DNA of 26,026 nucleotides, taken from NCBI GenBank assembly GCA_019693395.1, contig JAAMXP010003001.1, forward strand, positions 1-26,026. The letters run 5' to 3'. A program made the position numbers and the translations under genes. Positions 11,247 through 21,441 of this stretch are shown one piece after another. Positions within the stretch are counted from its first letter, which is position 1. Each line of letters opens with the position of its first letter. The notes below the pieces were generated by a model. That model searched no databases. It was not told the DNA's origin and saw only the letters and a program-made list of their open reading frames with translations. Source of the stretch: Ettlia oleoabundans (Eukaryota > Chlorophyta > Chlorophyceae > Chlamydomonadales).

Positions 11247-13604
11247 ATGACGGTGCAGGCAACAGCCCAACTTGTTCTGCTGGCAGCGTTGCTCTGCGGC
11301 GCTTTAGCGGCTGACATAGTTCAGAATGTTGGGTGCGTTTCTGGTCACCACGCCGTGCAGTGACCCCGAGTTGCGCCCTGCTCATCTCGCTCTGTCTTCT
11401 GACCGCGTGCAGGCTTCAGCAGCAGGACACCCAACCTCCCAGCTGCAGTAATACCGCTTCGGGAAGGTGCGGTCCGCCCCAGCAACCGTTGCCGACAACC
11501 CGCCCACCCACCAGTGCCAGGCGCTTGCCTGCTTCAAGCGCAGCGCTACTAACGCTAAGTTATTGCTCACCTGTTTTGGCTTCATTGCAGGTGGCACATA
11601 ACCGATGAGCGAGGCATGGTTTGCGCTCGCGATAACCTAGATTATGCCACGGGCTGCTGCACCAGCGGCGAGCTTCATTGCTGCGACAGGTGCTGCTTGT
11701 TGGGCTGGCTGAAGGCGCTGCCATTCCCTCAGAACCATAAGATCCAGCCTCTCATTTTTGCAATTGGCTCGTTCGCATGCTGGGGCCCCTGATTGAAATA
11801 CCCCTCGCCACCCTTGGAACCCTGCCTGCTGTCAACTGATGCCTTGCAGCTGTGAGGCACGGGACAGATGCTGCTCCAGCTACGAGTACTGCGTGTCCTG
11901 CTGCCTCAAGCCAGAGAACAAGCCGGAGCAGCACATGCACGACATCTTCCGTGGCCGCAACAAGTGAGCTTGGGATTGCTGTGGGGCTGTCGGGCTGTGG
12001 GGTTGGCCCCTCGAATCCCGACGGTGTTTGAACAAAGGAAGGGGAAGGAAAACACTCTTGTGGGAGCAGAGTCAGCTGTCCTTTTGCCAGCTGCCGTGCC
12101 TACTCAGCTATGTGCCTGCTTTTAGTTTATAGATAAACTCCATCATTCCATTGACTTGCATCGCGCCTGCTGCCCAACACTGCCATGCAGGCCCGAGACA
12201 GGCCACTGGGCCACTCCTTTTGAGTACTGCCAAGCTGTCTGCCGCACCACGGCACGCAGCACGCAGCATGAAAACGCCTTCATCCTGGACCGCAAACACT
12301 GCTTCTCAAAGGTGAGGCAGCTCCTATGTTCCACAACCATGTATTTATTCATATACTTATCTTTTTCCGACATAATTATTTGTTTGTTTGTTCGTTTTGT
12401 ATTTCGGTTTCACGCGCGCCATCTGGAATATGCTTTATGCTGTATATGTGCAGTGCGCTTCTCCTTGTAGTTAAGCCCTTGCAGCAGCTGAGATGCATAC
12501 AGGGCCAGGATTGGGAGATTTTGAAGCGGTTGTACTGCTGCGTGCATCCCTCTGCGTTTCATCTTGAAACATAATGCATAGTCTCAAGTTTGCAATCTTA
12601 CCCGCCGCCCCCGGGGCTTCTGTGTGGCTGCAGCTGGGCCGCCCACATGTGCCAGTACCACCTGCACCGCCGCTCCCCTCACATGTGTCGGTGGTGGCTG
12701 GCGCCCCAGGGCAGAACTGCCACGTGGCATGCGCCACCAAGCAGATGGCTTGTAGCGAGGGCTTCTTTCCCAGCATCAATGACTGCAACAGCCTGCGGGC
12801 GAAGTTCATGTGTGAAGCAGGTAGGCAGGCACCCATGCCGTTTCAGCTGCATACCGTGGGTTGAGGAGGAGAGACTGTGACTCGAACAGGGGGTGCGGGG
12901 GTTGGTGTTGCTGCTGCGTTTACTGATGCCTAGCATATAATTGGTACCTTCTTTTCAAGTGTGCCATACGGGGGTGTTGCCTACTTGCGCTGCCCTGCGC
13001 GCTTTCGCAATATGCAGGGTGTGGTGAGAGTGCCCCCGACCAAACGGCATTCCCGGGGTATGTTGAAGGCAGTGCAGCCAAGCACCTGCGCCCGGCATTC
13101 TGCTCGGTCCTACCGCCCTTTGCCCCCCAAGTGCCGCCCTCGTTCAACTGCACCCGGGGGAACGGCAGCGTGCGGCGCTTGTGCCCTTGTGAGCGCTTGC
13201 CAGCTAGTGATGCCCAAGCCGGTGCCGCGGGCCAGGCAGGGCAGACGGGGGCTGCAAGCCTGGTGGGTGCTGCTGGGCAGACGGGTGTTGCAGGGCAGGC
13301 TGCAGAAGGAGCTGCCTCTGACACCGCTGTTGACCCGGCAGCGGCTGCACAGCAGGCAGCAGCGGCGCAGCAGGCAGCCCAGGCAACAGCCACCGGTGCC
13401 ACCCTGCAGCCAGAGGACCAGACGGCAGCAGCTGCTGGCACTCAACAAGTGCAGCCGGTGCAGCAGCAACAAACTGGTCAAGCAGCTACAGACCAGCAGC
13501 CAGACCAGCAGCAGCTGAAGGCGGCACAGCAGGCACAGCAGATGCCACAGGAAGTCGCGCTGCAAGTTGGCCAGCAGGAGGAGCGTCCTGGTGGGGCAGC
13601 TTAG
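11247..13604 (+). CDS. SPRING / UPF0454 (C12orf49-type) SREBP-pathway regulator homologue with C-terminal extension
   Basis: Exons: 11247-11332, 11413-11466, 11591-11689, 11850-11963, 12191-12311, 12634-12820, 13018-13604. All are GT-AG and in phase, giving 415 aa. Residues 1-22 form a signal peptide or signal anchor (LVLLAALLCGALAA). Residues 40-158 match the UPF0454 core: GMVCARDNL, paired cysteines (GCC, HCCDSC, RCC), the hallmark SSYEYCVSCCLKP, and FEYCQAVCRT followed by TQHEN. In animals this Golgi protein supports SREBP activation through the S1P/SCAP pathway. The algal role is unknown. After residue 180 comes a second cysteine-rich module (GQNCHVACATKQMACSEG, then CGESAPDQTAFPGY, ending SVRRLCPCE). 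Last is a tail of about 110 residues made mostly of Ala, Gln, Gly and Thr. Other acceptors in exon 7 lead to early stops; the one at 13017 restores the cysteine pattern, which fixes the model. Confidence 0.85.
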
Positions 13605-13617
13605 CAGTGAGACCTGC

Positions 13618-13622
13618 TTACA
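13618..13622 (-). terminator. Candidate TGTAA polyadenylation signal, minus strand
   Basis: TTACA on the + strand reads TGTAA on the minus strand. It is the first such motif downstream of the stop at 14053 (about 430 nt). It lies just past the SPRING-like stop codon on the other strand. Confidence 0.3.
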
Positions 13623-13650
13623 TGCTTTGCTCACTCCTTGAAAGTTGACT

Positions 13651-13655
13651 TGTAA
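13651..13655 (+). terminator. TGTAA polyadenylation signal of the SPRING-like gene
   Basis: TGTAA lies 47 nt past the TAG at 13602-13604. It is the first such motif on the strand and its spacing is short and typical. Confidence 0.6.
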
Positions 13656-14052
13656 CAGAACAAAAAGCTCTTACGAGAGCGGCACGAGAAGAGCACGTGT
13701 CATGAACAGGTTGCAGAATCATAGACGCAAGTAAGGTTGCCGACAGATGTTGCCAGCTTGTGAGACATGAGAGAGGAAAGATGCGGTGCAAACCAATACG
13801 TCGCAGTTGGCGGTGCAGTTCTCAAGGCACAGTTAAACAACTGCTGCTGTACTTTGCAGTGCTGCCAATATCTCTGCCTGTGCAGGGCGCTGTTGAGAAA
13901 GGCGTCAGTCTAGCAGAGAAGAGTTGGCATCCGTCTGTGGGTGTTGTGCCGTGCAGGGCTGGCATAGGATCGTGACAGTGCGGTGCCGTGCGGTACAGAA
14001 ACGCAGCGCCGGCTACGCCACACCCGTGTTGTCCCCCGCTGTTGTGACGGGC

Positions 14053-15844
14053 TCAGTCTTGGTGCAGCCGCAGCACACCATTGATTTGCTGGAAGTCGAG
14101 CCTCAGACCACGTCCCTCAGCACGCAGCGTGGCGTCAAGCTCGACCTGCAGAAAGGAACGGGAAAGAAAGAACGTCCCCCGAAAGGAGCCCCAATAGAGT
14201 GAAAGATCGCACTGGTGCAGCAAAGCCGTTATTTCTGGTTGATTGGTTCGGCCTTGGGACTGCTGGAGTCATTGCAAACTGCGCCGCAAGGCCCTGCTTC
14301 AATTACAAGGGTGGACCAGGTGCTGCTGGCAGGCACACGGAACGCACCCGCTCTTGCAGGGAGTGGTCGTACTGGACACCGTTGGCTGTGAGGGGGAAGT
14401 GAACTGCCAGCTTGCCCATCTGCAGTGGAAGAAGCTTGCAAATCAGAGCCTAAATATTCGCAGAGGACGAAGAACAAGGGCAAGCTATGCGAGTGCTAGC
14501 AGCTTGTTGACCGCTATACAGCAACCATTGAGCACGACCAAGCCGGTTGAACAAGGTGAAAGTCAGCACAGCATGGCTGTGTGCTCACCTCCTTGCGCTT
14601 GATCTTGATGGTCTTGCCGGTGGCAAGCAGCACAGTGGCCAGCGTGAGGGCTAGCGGGATGTTGCCGATGCCCACCTCAACATGCGGCTCCCCTGCACAG
14701 CGGCATGGCGGCGAACTTATGCACATGACATAGTGCACTACCCCTACAGACCGACCCAGCGGCAAAAACTATGCAGCTGAGTTGGGCGGGTGTTGATGAG
14801 AGCAGTACTGGTGTGCTGACCCAGCTACGGGCACACCAGCCGGCGATTGCTGCTCTCGTCGAGCCTCAAAATCTGGCCGTTGCAGTGGACAGGCCGACCC
14901 TGTGCTGCCAGCTGCCCAACCACTGCCAGCACGAACCCGACGAAATACTGCCACCAGCAATGTGCCAGCCTAACCCTAATCCACTGCCTGAAACATTCCA
15001 TAAAAATCCGTCGGATGTGTACTACGTACAAGGATGAGTCGCATGCCTGCCATGAGCAGGTTTAAACACAAATACTCAGTGACACTGGAGCGCAGACGGC
15101 AGCAGCACCCACCAGTGAAGGTGAGGCCCAGCTTTGTGTCCAGAGGAACTTCCCACCAGCTTCCCTCCTTGCCAAACTGGAACTTGCGGTTGTAGCTGAA
15201 GAACAGCGGGTTCACCTCGAGAAAGCCCTTGTCCGCGTCTGTTGCATCAAGCTGCAGCACAAACATACGAACAGAGGTGATGTACAACTGGTCAAGACAT
15301 TCTCCACATACGGCATGTGGAGGGCAGCCATTTGCGAAGCAGGCGATTGCAAACCCTGGCAAGCAACACACAAGTAAGCATGATCAAGCGATGTAACCAG
15401 CCTGCACCCCAGTTGACCTGATATAGCATGGAAGCCCAAGGAGCCGATGCATGCAGCGTCTGAGCCAGGCCCTGATTTTCGACGATGGGCAGGTCCAACC
15501 CAAGCTCCATTCGTGTGCGCGAGTCAACTTTGACCGAGTGCCGCAGCTTTAGAGCGTGGTGGCATCCCTGCACCCGTCAGGGGGACCAAGAATACGCAGG
15601 GGTTGCTGTCCGCGACAGTTGTGTGGCGAGCAAAGGGCGGCAGGACCTGGCGGCGGCGGCAGAATGCCGCCATCGGGAGGACAGCCGGAGCGATCGCGGC
15701 ACCCCGCGATACATCTCAGCAGGCGCTATGCGATGAGAAAGCGGGGCGCCGCACCTTCGCGGAAACCCACGAGAAGAGGTCCTTCACGGAGCGCCGCCTT
15801 CGCTCGTCCCTCACGACTGCGTGCACCGGCGCTGCGGTAGTCAT
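14053..15844 (-). CDS. Beta-strand-rich protein of unknown function (possible plastid outer-envelope type)
   Basis: Exons, in transcript order: 15844-15755, 15567-15418, 15251-15113, 14692-14589, 14145-14053. All are GT-AG with consistent phases, giving 191 aa. I do not recognise the family with confidence. The first 30 residues are charged (RDERRRRSVKDLFSWV) and unlike a signal or transit peptide. The rest alternates polar and apolar residues in strand-like segments: LKLRHSVKVDSRTRMELGLD, VNPLFFSYNRKFQFG, WEVPLDTKLGLTFTG, HVEVGIGNIPLAL, IKIKRKEVELDATLRAE, and a last strand GLRLDFQQINGVLRL. This is what a small beta-barrel or beta-sandwich looks like. The start ALKLRHSVKVDSRTR recalls the opening strands of chloroplast outer-envelope pore OEP21, but that comparison is from memory and weak. 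The gene converges with the SPRING-like gene and is tandem to the UGT. Confidence 0.62.
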
Positions 15845-16367
15845 GTTGATGGCGACGCAAAGCGTGCGATGCCGCTGAGATTCACATCTTGGCACAAGGT
15901 CACGCCGCGCTCAGCATGGCGGCAATGAGCGGAAAAAATGGCCCCTCCTCTTCTGCGCCGTTTCGGTCACCCTAGGCCGCAAATCGCGATCCACCAAGAC
16001 TTGTATGTACTTTTAGGGCGCCTGAAATACTCATGCACTACTCCAAACCTGCAAAGCCCAACGCCATCAAGCGCCTCTGTTGGGCCTCGATTCAACCCAA
16101 TAAACTTGTAACCCAAAACCAGCCCACCAATTTGGATGTCTTTACAAGTGCAAGTCTACAAGGATGTAACGATATGAACTAAGGCGCAACAAGCGATTCA
16201 CACACATGCAGGTAAGCATCAGCGAGTAAGGATGAGTGCATATTTGACCCTAGCGCGGCGTTTTCCAAGCCGGAAGCACACGGTATGGTGACAGAGCATG
16301 GGTGCAATACGCCAGGCTCAGCATGTGCTGCTCATGTTGGGGTTTGTTGCGGTTTATGTACTAACGT
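15845..16367. other. Spacer between the UGT 3' end and the start of the beta-rich gene
   Basis: No exon is seen. On the minus strand this interval holds the UGT 3' UTR (TGTAA at 16146-16142) followed by the promoter and 5' UTR of the beta-rich gene. The part at 16010-16170 is AT-richer than its surroundings. Confidence 0.45.
16142..16146 (-). terminator. TGTAA polyadenylation signal of the UGT gene
   Basis: TTACA on the + strand is TGTAA on the minus strand, 222 nt past the UGT stop. It is the first downstream copy. Confidence 0.45.
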
Positions 16368-19300
16368 TTACACAACCTTCTTGCGCATCCCTGGCAGCAT
16401 CCAGCCACGCAAGGCCGACGCTGCCACCCAAACTGTTGCCTGCACTGCCCAGGCAACGCCGCCCAGTACCGCAAGCAGCACCCCTGCAGCTGCCGCATAG
16501 ACATCCAGGCAACTCCTCTGCCGCCAGGGCAACGCCATGGCTGGATCATGCAGCGAAGCCCCCACTGGCAGAGCTTGAGCGTACTCGATCCAATCTGCAG
16601 CCAGCAGCGGAAAGGACGGCTTTGTGTTGATGGCCATCGAACCTTTCAAGTTGACAATGGTGCAATTGACGGGATAGCAACAGCCCGGTACAGCCATCTG
16701 CCGCCAAGCAATGGATCGCTGCCACTCACCTGCAGCCCGCTCAACAGGAGGCCGTGGGTGAGCACGCAGCAGGGCGCCAACAACAGCTGCTTGGTGCGCA
16801 AAGGTTGAGCCCTCTGCTGCCACTTTCTCAATCAACGCTGCCAGCTTAGGGGCGGTTGCCAACCCCAGATTGGAAGCCTTAAAACTTAAGGCCCAACCGT
16901 CCTTCACAGCCTGCAACAAGCGCAAGCCCCAGGCAACTCAGCTCAGCAGACGAGCATGTTTCTCAACAACACAGCTGCTTCCAGAGCTTGCCGGATAGCA
17001 ACGCTAGCAATGCCGATGGAGGCTTTCCCACTTGTACCACCTGCGCACCTTGGCGCAGCCTTCAAACTGGTCAACAGCCAGCGGCATGCACACCATCGGC
17101 ACGCCGCGGTAGGCGGCTTCGTAAAGGCTGCATACCACCATGGCACACAGCATACACGGCAACAACCTTACGGTTGCAACAACTAGCAGCAGCAAGGAGC
17201 AGTAAACCAGACCAAGAGCAACCACAGCATGTCTCTGTACATGCAGCATGGAGCCAGAACACGGGAACACAGAGCACACTGCCTGAGCACCTGTTGATGC
17301 CTCCGTGTGAGACGAAGGCCTTGACCTGCGGGTGGCCCAGCAGATCGGCCTGCGGCACCCAGCGCACTATGTGGATGCAGGGCGGCAGCCCCAGGGAGTC
17401 CAGCGGGCACCTGACTGCAGGCACAGGGGCTCATGGGCACTGGATGCATGCAAGCACGGGCAAGCATAGAGTTCTTTGTGACATGCCATGCTTTGTAAAT
17501 GCTAAACAGAAAGTTAAAAGCCACCCAGCAAGGATACGCCCTCCAGATGCGCGCTGAACGGCCACGTGCAGCGCCATTCACCACACCCAAGACGGGCCAA
17601 GTAAAGATTGTCAAGCTATTGGCGCACCTGAAATGCCGCTTGGGTCAAGATGCAGAACCACGGTATGATTGATCGCCAACAGTGAGGAGAGCAGGCCCAG
17701 AACCCTGCTACAGCTGCCGGGATGAAACATCGTGCCAAAGCTGACGTAGACAACGCCCTGAGGGCCTGCCTCCTGCAAAATGCTATTGAGGTGAGCTGGC
17801 AAGGGCTTTGCCTCCCCGTTGATGAGCAGAGGCCCCACCAACTGCACTTCAGGGACAGACCAGGAGATTAAGTCAGCATTGTGTGTGTTACATAACCCCG
17901 CTACTTAGGCCCTACTGGACCTGGGCAGGGGAGCCGTACCGGCCGACTCATAACCGTGCCTGCATTAGCACCATGCCGACTGTAACAGTGCCACCAGTGG
18001 TTGGACCTGTAGCTTGCAGCTGCCAGGCTTGCAATCGCTGACTTGTTAAGGACCGCATAATCCGCCAGCTGCTGCTTGCCTTGACATTGGGAGGAAGGCT
18101 GCGCGGTGTTGCCACCCCAGGAGCCGCATTCACCAGCAGCAGGCGACTGGAGCGGATGGCATGATCGGGCCCGACCGCTGTGAGGTTGTAGTCCCGTGAA
18201 AGGCGTTCAGCTGAGGCTCTGGGGGCCCAGGTGCCGACAACTTGAACAATCGGGAACAGCAAGGTGTTGAGCGCCCGCTCCATGAAGGTCTGCAGAGTTG
18301 TCAGGGTGGGCGGCACCAGCAAGCAGGGCACGGCGTGTTGTCAACAACAGGTTGGAGAGGTGAGTTGCCAGTTCACAGCTGCAGCACGCTTGCTGCGCTA
18401 TGCAAACGTAATCACTTATTGCAAGCAAGGGACTTTCCACTGTCTCACGCCGCTGGGAATGGACCGGTCGCCAACATGGTTTGTTCCGCTACATTGAACT
18501 AGGTAGGTGGTCCGCTGTAGCCAGATAGCCAGGTGGCTGCAGCAGTTCCTTACCATGGGATGCGCAAGACCAGAGCCCACGAAGGGATGGACTGCTGTGG
18601 AGTAGGGAAAACCTCCCCAGATGGACCAGAACGGGTCGACTATATCCACTGGAGACAGCAGCACGGTGGGCAGACCCAGCACCTCTGCACCGCAGACAAA
18701 GGCGGGGCACATAGCATGTGTCTGCTGTTGGGTATGTAGGGGACTGGTGGCTGAGGCATGGCATTGTGGCTTGTGAGGAAGGAGTCGTGTGAATAAGGAG
18801 GTGGAAAGAATGGGTTGCTGACGGCCATGCCAAGCCGTCCTTAACTAAAAGCTGTTGTGAGCGTTGGGCATACTACTGAGGGCAAAATCAACAGGCACTC
18901 ACATGGCATGCTGCACAACCACTTACCTGATATGGCATGGCCACAGGTAAACAGAGCGTCCCAAACAAGCAGGTCAGCAGAAAGGCCGCGCAGCGTGTCA
19001 AGCGTAGATGAGTCATCCAGCAGCTGGCGGCAGAGGCGTTCATAGTGGGCTGTGTGCATCTTGATGAACTGCAGGTTGGATGCAAAAATTGTACTGGGGA
19101 ATGTCAGCAGAAAACATGGAGTCGGCTCAAGTTGACCGTATATGCTCACAGTGTAAATAGGCAATTTGGACAGACACGTAAGGTGCCATTGAAGCATTGG
19201 GCATGCCATTAGATGCTTGTCACCTTCCAGGGATTGCTTTGCATCGCTGCCAGGGTCACCTGCAGCTCAACAGATGCAGGGCAGGCAAGTTGTGGGACGG

Positions 19301-20009
19301 GATCCGCCAGCTGACAGGTTGCGGTGGTCAGACTACACAGCACGCAGGCAGTGATGCGCTGCACTGCTGGCGTAGCCATGCACCTCAAAGTTACTGTGGC
19401 TATCTGGTGGGACGTCAAACATCACAGGCTGCAACTCAGGGTCCAGCAGGCCTTTTGCCTCCAGGTTGAATGCATCACATGTGGCCAGCACCACTGCTGT
19501 GCGCCAGCCGCGCTCTCTTAAAGCCCGGGCAATCACAATGGCCTGCATCTGGTGGCTGGTGGCCCCCGGAAGCACGAGAAATACTGCTGTGGGCTGGCTG
19601 GAAGCGGCGCAGCCAGCGAATCCGACGAGACCTGCAGCGTGACATGGTGCATTTGGGTGCAGCTTGTAATGACTGTGGTGTGGCCCCCGAGTGCTGAGCT
19701 CAGGTGCTGCAGGTAAGATGTCGAAAGCGCCCGTGAACCCAGCCCATCTGCAGGCTGCTAAGCCCACTGCTACTGTCTTCTATCGTCTTGTGACTATTTC
19801 CTGCCAAGATGGGCTGCTTGCAGCGCTCACATTGCAGGTTGCTGCACAGCAGGGCATTCAAGAGGAAGGAACCAGCAAGTGCCGCCGCCCGCGCATGCGC
19901 TTGGCGGCAGCTCTGATAGTGGCGGCACCTTCACAGGTCGAGTTACTATGAACAAAAACTTACCAACCGCCGCGAGCGCCACGAGGAGCCGTCCAAGAGG
20001 GGCCGACAT
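16368..20009 (-). CDS. Membrane-anchored UDP-glycosyltransferase, GT family 1 (UDP-glucuronosyltransferase type)
   Basis: Exons, in transcript order: 20009-19964, 19631-19384, 19310-19224, 19068-18927, 18684-18554, 18289-18080, 17841-17628, 17414-17291, 17127-17049, 16910-16730, 16594-16368. Phases agree throughout, giving 562 aa, close to the usual 530. A signal peptide (GRLLVALAAVGLVGFAG) is followed by LPGATSHQMQ, where His42 fits the catalytic base. Residues 318-326 read VVYVSFGTM. The UDP-sugar-binding box spans W378 to Q421, exactly 44 residues (WVPQADLLGHP, AFVSHGGIN, GVPMVCMPL, DQ). Residues 519-549 form a membrane helix, and the protein ends RKKVV, a di-lysine KKXX ER-retrieval signal. 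The catalytic domain should face the ER lumen and transfer a sugar from a UDP-sugar to small lipophilic acceptors. The acceptor and sugar are not predictable. The intron after 18080 begins with GC instead of GT. Confidence 0.92.
18078..18079 (-). other. GC donor of a GC-AG intron in the UGT gene
   Basis: The exon ends AATGTCAAG and the intron starts GCAAGC, a well-matched GC donor. The acceptor is gtgcag ending at 17842. The join restores the conserved PPNVK/LVGPLL of family-1 glycosyltransferases. No GT donor nearby gives an open in-frame join to this acceptor. Confidence 0.75.
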
Positions 20010-21441
20010 CGGCCCCGCACTCGTGAGTCCTCGGCACCCGTCGGGCGCAGCTTAAATAACACCTCCAGTGAGGCTATGAGAATCGCACGGAAAAACTACC
20101 GGTGGGTCAGGAACTGGCGGTCGATAGGCTGGGCAGACTGCTGCAGGCATCCTTGTCATCTCTGCAACATCGTGCTGCAGACCCGGGAGACCAATCTCAC
20201 AGTCAATGACAGGTTAGTCGGGCAGGAATGAAATGAGCAGCAAAAGCTGGAAGACCTAATAGCGGCGGAGCCAGGCAAGGTAAGCCAGCCTGGCAGGGCG
20301 CAGGCGCAAACCAGCAATAGTTGGCGGCTGCACAGGCGTTTAAAATATATGACTGGTCGACCAGGAAGCCTGTTATCAAATGTGAGGGCAGCAAGGAAGC
20401 TGCCAGTTTAAGCAGTCATACAGGCAGGCCGCCAGCAGGGTGGTATTCCACACCCTGCAACTCCTGCACAAGCACCAGCGACGCAGCCCGCCGACCGCAG
20501 CAGGATGGGGCACCAACAGTGGAAACATGAATACAACAGCTGCGCGCTTATGGGCGCAATGGCAGCGGCACGATGCAGCTGCAGCTCCAGCGGCTATTCC
20601 TTTGTAAGCCTACGCCGCCATGGCGGCACCTAGGCCCACAGGCTGCAGCAACCAGCTGGGAAAGGGATCGGCATTACCAGCACGTTTCTGTTCAGGGGCG
20701 AGTTCTGGATCCCTAGTAGAGACCATGTGCAGTAAAAGCTATGCTAAATCCTTGTTAGCTTCCGCCCCCAGCTGTCTCCGCAACGGCAGAAACAGCAGGA
20801 ACAGCAGCAGCAACCAGCCAGGTAGGAGCCCTCGGACGTTGCCGGCTTGGCAGCTCTCATGAGGCAAAAGTTGCTGGCATTGGCGGTAATGTAAACCCGG
20901 CAAGGCCCTGGCTGGGACGTGCCTCATGGGATCCTGGCACTGCAACAGGGCAGGTGGCACTGCTGCTGGCAGCAAGCTTGCTTTGCTTGCTTTTGTGGGT
21001 TTACAGTCCGGTGCGGCAGACCAGGTTCCACCCAGACTGTTGGGGTGCAGTGGGCATGAAACATACATGAACGGTCAGGAATGAAATGAAATTGGACAAG
21101 CGGTATGTGAGCTAACAGGTCACTGAGCAAAGCAGTATAAAATGGCCGGCTTCGAGCGGCGGCAGCGGGGAGCTGCTGGAGGCGGCGGCGACCAGGCGGC
21201 CACTACGTCCTTGGTAGCGGCTATGGAATTCTCCTTGTCGCCAACTGCGCCATGTGCTTGTACGCGCCCGCAAAACTTCAGCCCGCTTGGAGTCTGAGGC
21301 TCGCTTGTCTACAGTTGAGCTGGCTGAGTGGGGCCCACATGCATGGACCCCTTTGAGCACGGCCTCCTGTTTGTGTAATCTTGTCGTGATTATTCGCCGT
21401 TGTGTTTGTTGCGTTTGGTACATCTCTGGTGCTGTGCAGAA
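20010..21441. other. Divergent upstream region between UGT and acid phosphatase genes
   Basis: No supported exon is found. Small open frames occur on both strands without domain similarity. The region holds two copies of CAGGAATGAAATGA (20223-20236 and 21076-21089) and a TATA box at 21136. It should carry the UGT promoter at its left end and the phosphatase promoter and 5' UTR at its right. A short gene between about 20100 and 21000 cannot be ruled out. Confidence 0.45.
21136..21142 (+). promoter_or_regulatory. TATA box, probable acid phosphatase promoter
   Basis: TATAAAA lies about 300 nt before the phosphatase start codon in GC-rich DNA. A start site near 21165 would give a 5' UTR of about 280 nt. 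The sequence ctgtgcag at 21432-21439, just before the ATG, could be the acceptor of a 5' UTR intron. Confidence 0.5.

Larger units (their letters stand above)
13605..14052. other. Convergent intergenic region
   Basis: No exon is supported. It holds the 3' UTRs of the SPRING-like gene (+) and the beta-rich gene (-). A TGTAA on the + strand lies at 13651-13655. The nearest minus-strand TGTAA lies at 13622-13618, so the two transcripts may overlap at their 3' ends. Confidence 0.5.

Noticed and set aside
12005..12030. Sequence ctcgaatcccgacgg resembling a tRNA T-arm
   Set aside because: No matching acceptor stem, D-arm or anticodon arm can be folded around it. It lies in an intron of the SPRING-like gene.
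12955..13017. The acceptor ttttcaag at about 12959 for the last SPRING-like exon
   Set aside because: It puts a TGA in frame within about 50 nt. The acceptor at 13017 gives an open frame to 13602 with the RRLCPC cysteine pattern.
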